Of a stretch of DNA of 5,597 nt, positions 4,794 through 5,597 are shown in pieces. The notes under the pieces were generated by a model, which was not told the DNA's origin, made no database searches, and saw only the letters and a list, made by a program, of their open reading frames with translations. The stretch covers positions 1 through 5,597 of the forward strand of contig JAIEHQ010000007.1 of assembly GCA_029065825.1 (NCBI GenBank), written 5' to 3'. Source of the DNA: Alistipes sp. Lineage in GTDB: Bacteria; Bacteroidota; Bacteroidia; Bacteroidales; Rikenellaceae. The position numbers and the translations under genes are program-made. How positions within the stretch are numbered: the stretch's first letter is position 1; each line of letters begins with the position of its first letter.

Positions 4794-5597
4794 CTACATG
4801 TTCTGCTTGCGGAAGAGCTTGCGCAGCGAGCACTCCTCGTCGATCATGGCGTGCAGGGCCTCGATCGCCACACGCTCCTGGCTCATCGTGTCGCGGTGAC
4901 GCACCGTGACTGTGCCGTCTTCGAGCGTCTGTCCATCGACCGTGATGCAGAACGGGGTGCCGACGGCATCCTGGCGGCGGTAGCGCTTACCGACCGAATC
5001 CTTCTCGTCGTAGGCGACGTTGAAGTCGTACTTGAGCCGATCGACGATCTGCTGCGCCACCTCGGGCATGCCGTCCTTCTTGACCAGCGGCAGTACGGCC
5101 GCCTTGATCGGGGCGAGCGCCGCGGGAATCCGCAGCACGACGCGCTCCTCGCCGCCGGCGAGCTTCTCCTCGGTGTAGGCGGCCGACATTACCTGAAGGA
5201 ACATGCGATCGACGCCGATCGAGGTCTCCACCACGTAGGGGACGTAGCTCTCGCCCGTTTCGGGGTCGAAATACTGGATCTTCTTGCCCGAGAACTTCTG
5301 GTGGTTCGACAGGTCGAAATCGGTGCGGGAATGGATGCCCTCGACCTCCTTGAATCCGAAGGGGAAGGCGTATTCGATATCGGTGGCGGCGTTGGCGTAG
5401 TGGGCCAGCTTCTCGTGGTCGTGGAAGCGGTACTTCTCATCGCCGAAGCCCAGGGCGCGGTGCCACTTCATGCGGGTTTCGCGCCACTCCGACCACCACT
5501 TCATCTCCTCGCCGGGGCGCACGAAGAACTGCATCTCCATCTGCTCGAACTCGCGCATGCGGAAGATGAACTGGCGCGCCACGATCTCGTTGCGGAA
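4794..5597 (-). CDS. glyS: Glycyl-tRNA synthetase, single-chain alpha2 type, N-terminal part outside window
   Basis: The C-terminal 267 residues are visible, so roughly half the protein is missing (family length is about 500). Cytosolic class II enzyme that charges tRNA-Gly. The visible part opens in class II motif 2 (FRNEI, then RMREFEQMEMQFF, binding ATP and the acceptor end). It continues through HYANAATDIEYAFPFG and GIHSRTDFDL to motif 3, ETSIGVDRMF (residues 124-133, with the ATP-binding Arg131), and then the anticodon-binding domain (about 150-245, LAPIKAAVLPL to GTVTVRHRDTMSQ). This is the one-polypeptide type, not the alpha2beta2 GlyQ/GlyS type of E. coli; databases may use glyQS for the symbol. 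The frame is open to the window edge, and the GTG at 5580-5582 is internal valine in motif 2. The stop is TAG at 4794-4796, with ruvX starting 25 bases on. Confidence 0.97.
   Translation of the reverse strand, partial: FRNEIVARQFIFRMREFEQMEMQFFVRPGEEMKWWSEWRETRMKWHRALGFGDEKYRFHDHEKLAHYANAATDIEYAFPFGFKEVEGIHSRTDFDLSNHQKFSGKKIQYFDPETGESYVPYVVETSIGVDRMFLQVMSAAYTEEKLAGGEERVVLRIPAALAPIKAAVLPLVKKDGMPEVAQQIVDRLKYDFNVAYDEKDSVGKRYRRQDAVGTPFCITVDGQTLEDGTVTVRHRDTMSQERVAIEALHAMIDEECSLRKLFRKQNM

Noticed and set aside
3902..4909. 335-codon open frame on the + strand
   Set aside because: It lies opposite def, ruvX and the end of glyS, all firmly identified by motifs; a shadow of GC-rich coding DNA.

Overview
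The window looks like chromosomal DNA of a GC-rich member of the Bacteroidota (order Bacteroidales). An Alistipes-like gut anaerobe is my best guess. The grounds are the Bacteroidota promoter form (TTTG, 21 bases, TAnnTTTG), starts with A-rich leaders and no Shine-Dalgarno sequence, two small outer-membrane beta-barrel genes, a single-chain glycyl-tRNA synthetase and a pyruvate phosphate dikinase. Genus is inference. I see no mobile element, tRNA, rRNA or CRISPR array.

Layout. (1) Bases 1-2177, + strand: the C-terminal four fifths of pyruvate phosphate dikinase (ppdK), cut by the left window edge, with every diagnostic catalytic residue present. A UUCG-capped hairpin and a strong intrinsic terminator follow it. 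(2) Bases 2255-2595: no gene. First comes a GC-rich stretch with odd word repeats and a hairpin. Then come two tandem copies of a promoter-like element of about 54 bases, each with an inverted repeat placed over its -33 box. (3) 2596-3057, + strand, and 3153-3641, - strand: two small secreted beta-barrel genes facing each other across a shared bidirectional terminator. (4) 3788-5597, - strand: an operon read right to left, glyS (N-terminal part outside the window), ruvX and def, with gaps of only 25 and 18 bases.

How the genes relate. ppdK belongs to central metabolism (pyruvate/PEP interconversion, PPi-linked in anaerobes). glyS and def serve translation (glycine charging; removal of the N-terminal formyl group), and ruvX is a YqgF-family nuclease linked to rRNA processing or DNA repair. 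The two barrels are envelope proteins of unknown job. The metabolic and operon genes look ordinary. The intergenic region upstream of the first barrel gene is the part most worth a second look. I found no convincing new multi-gene system.
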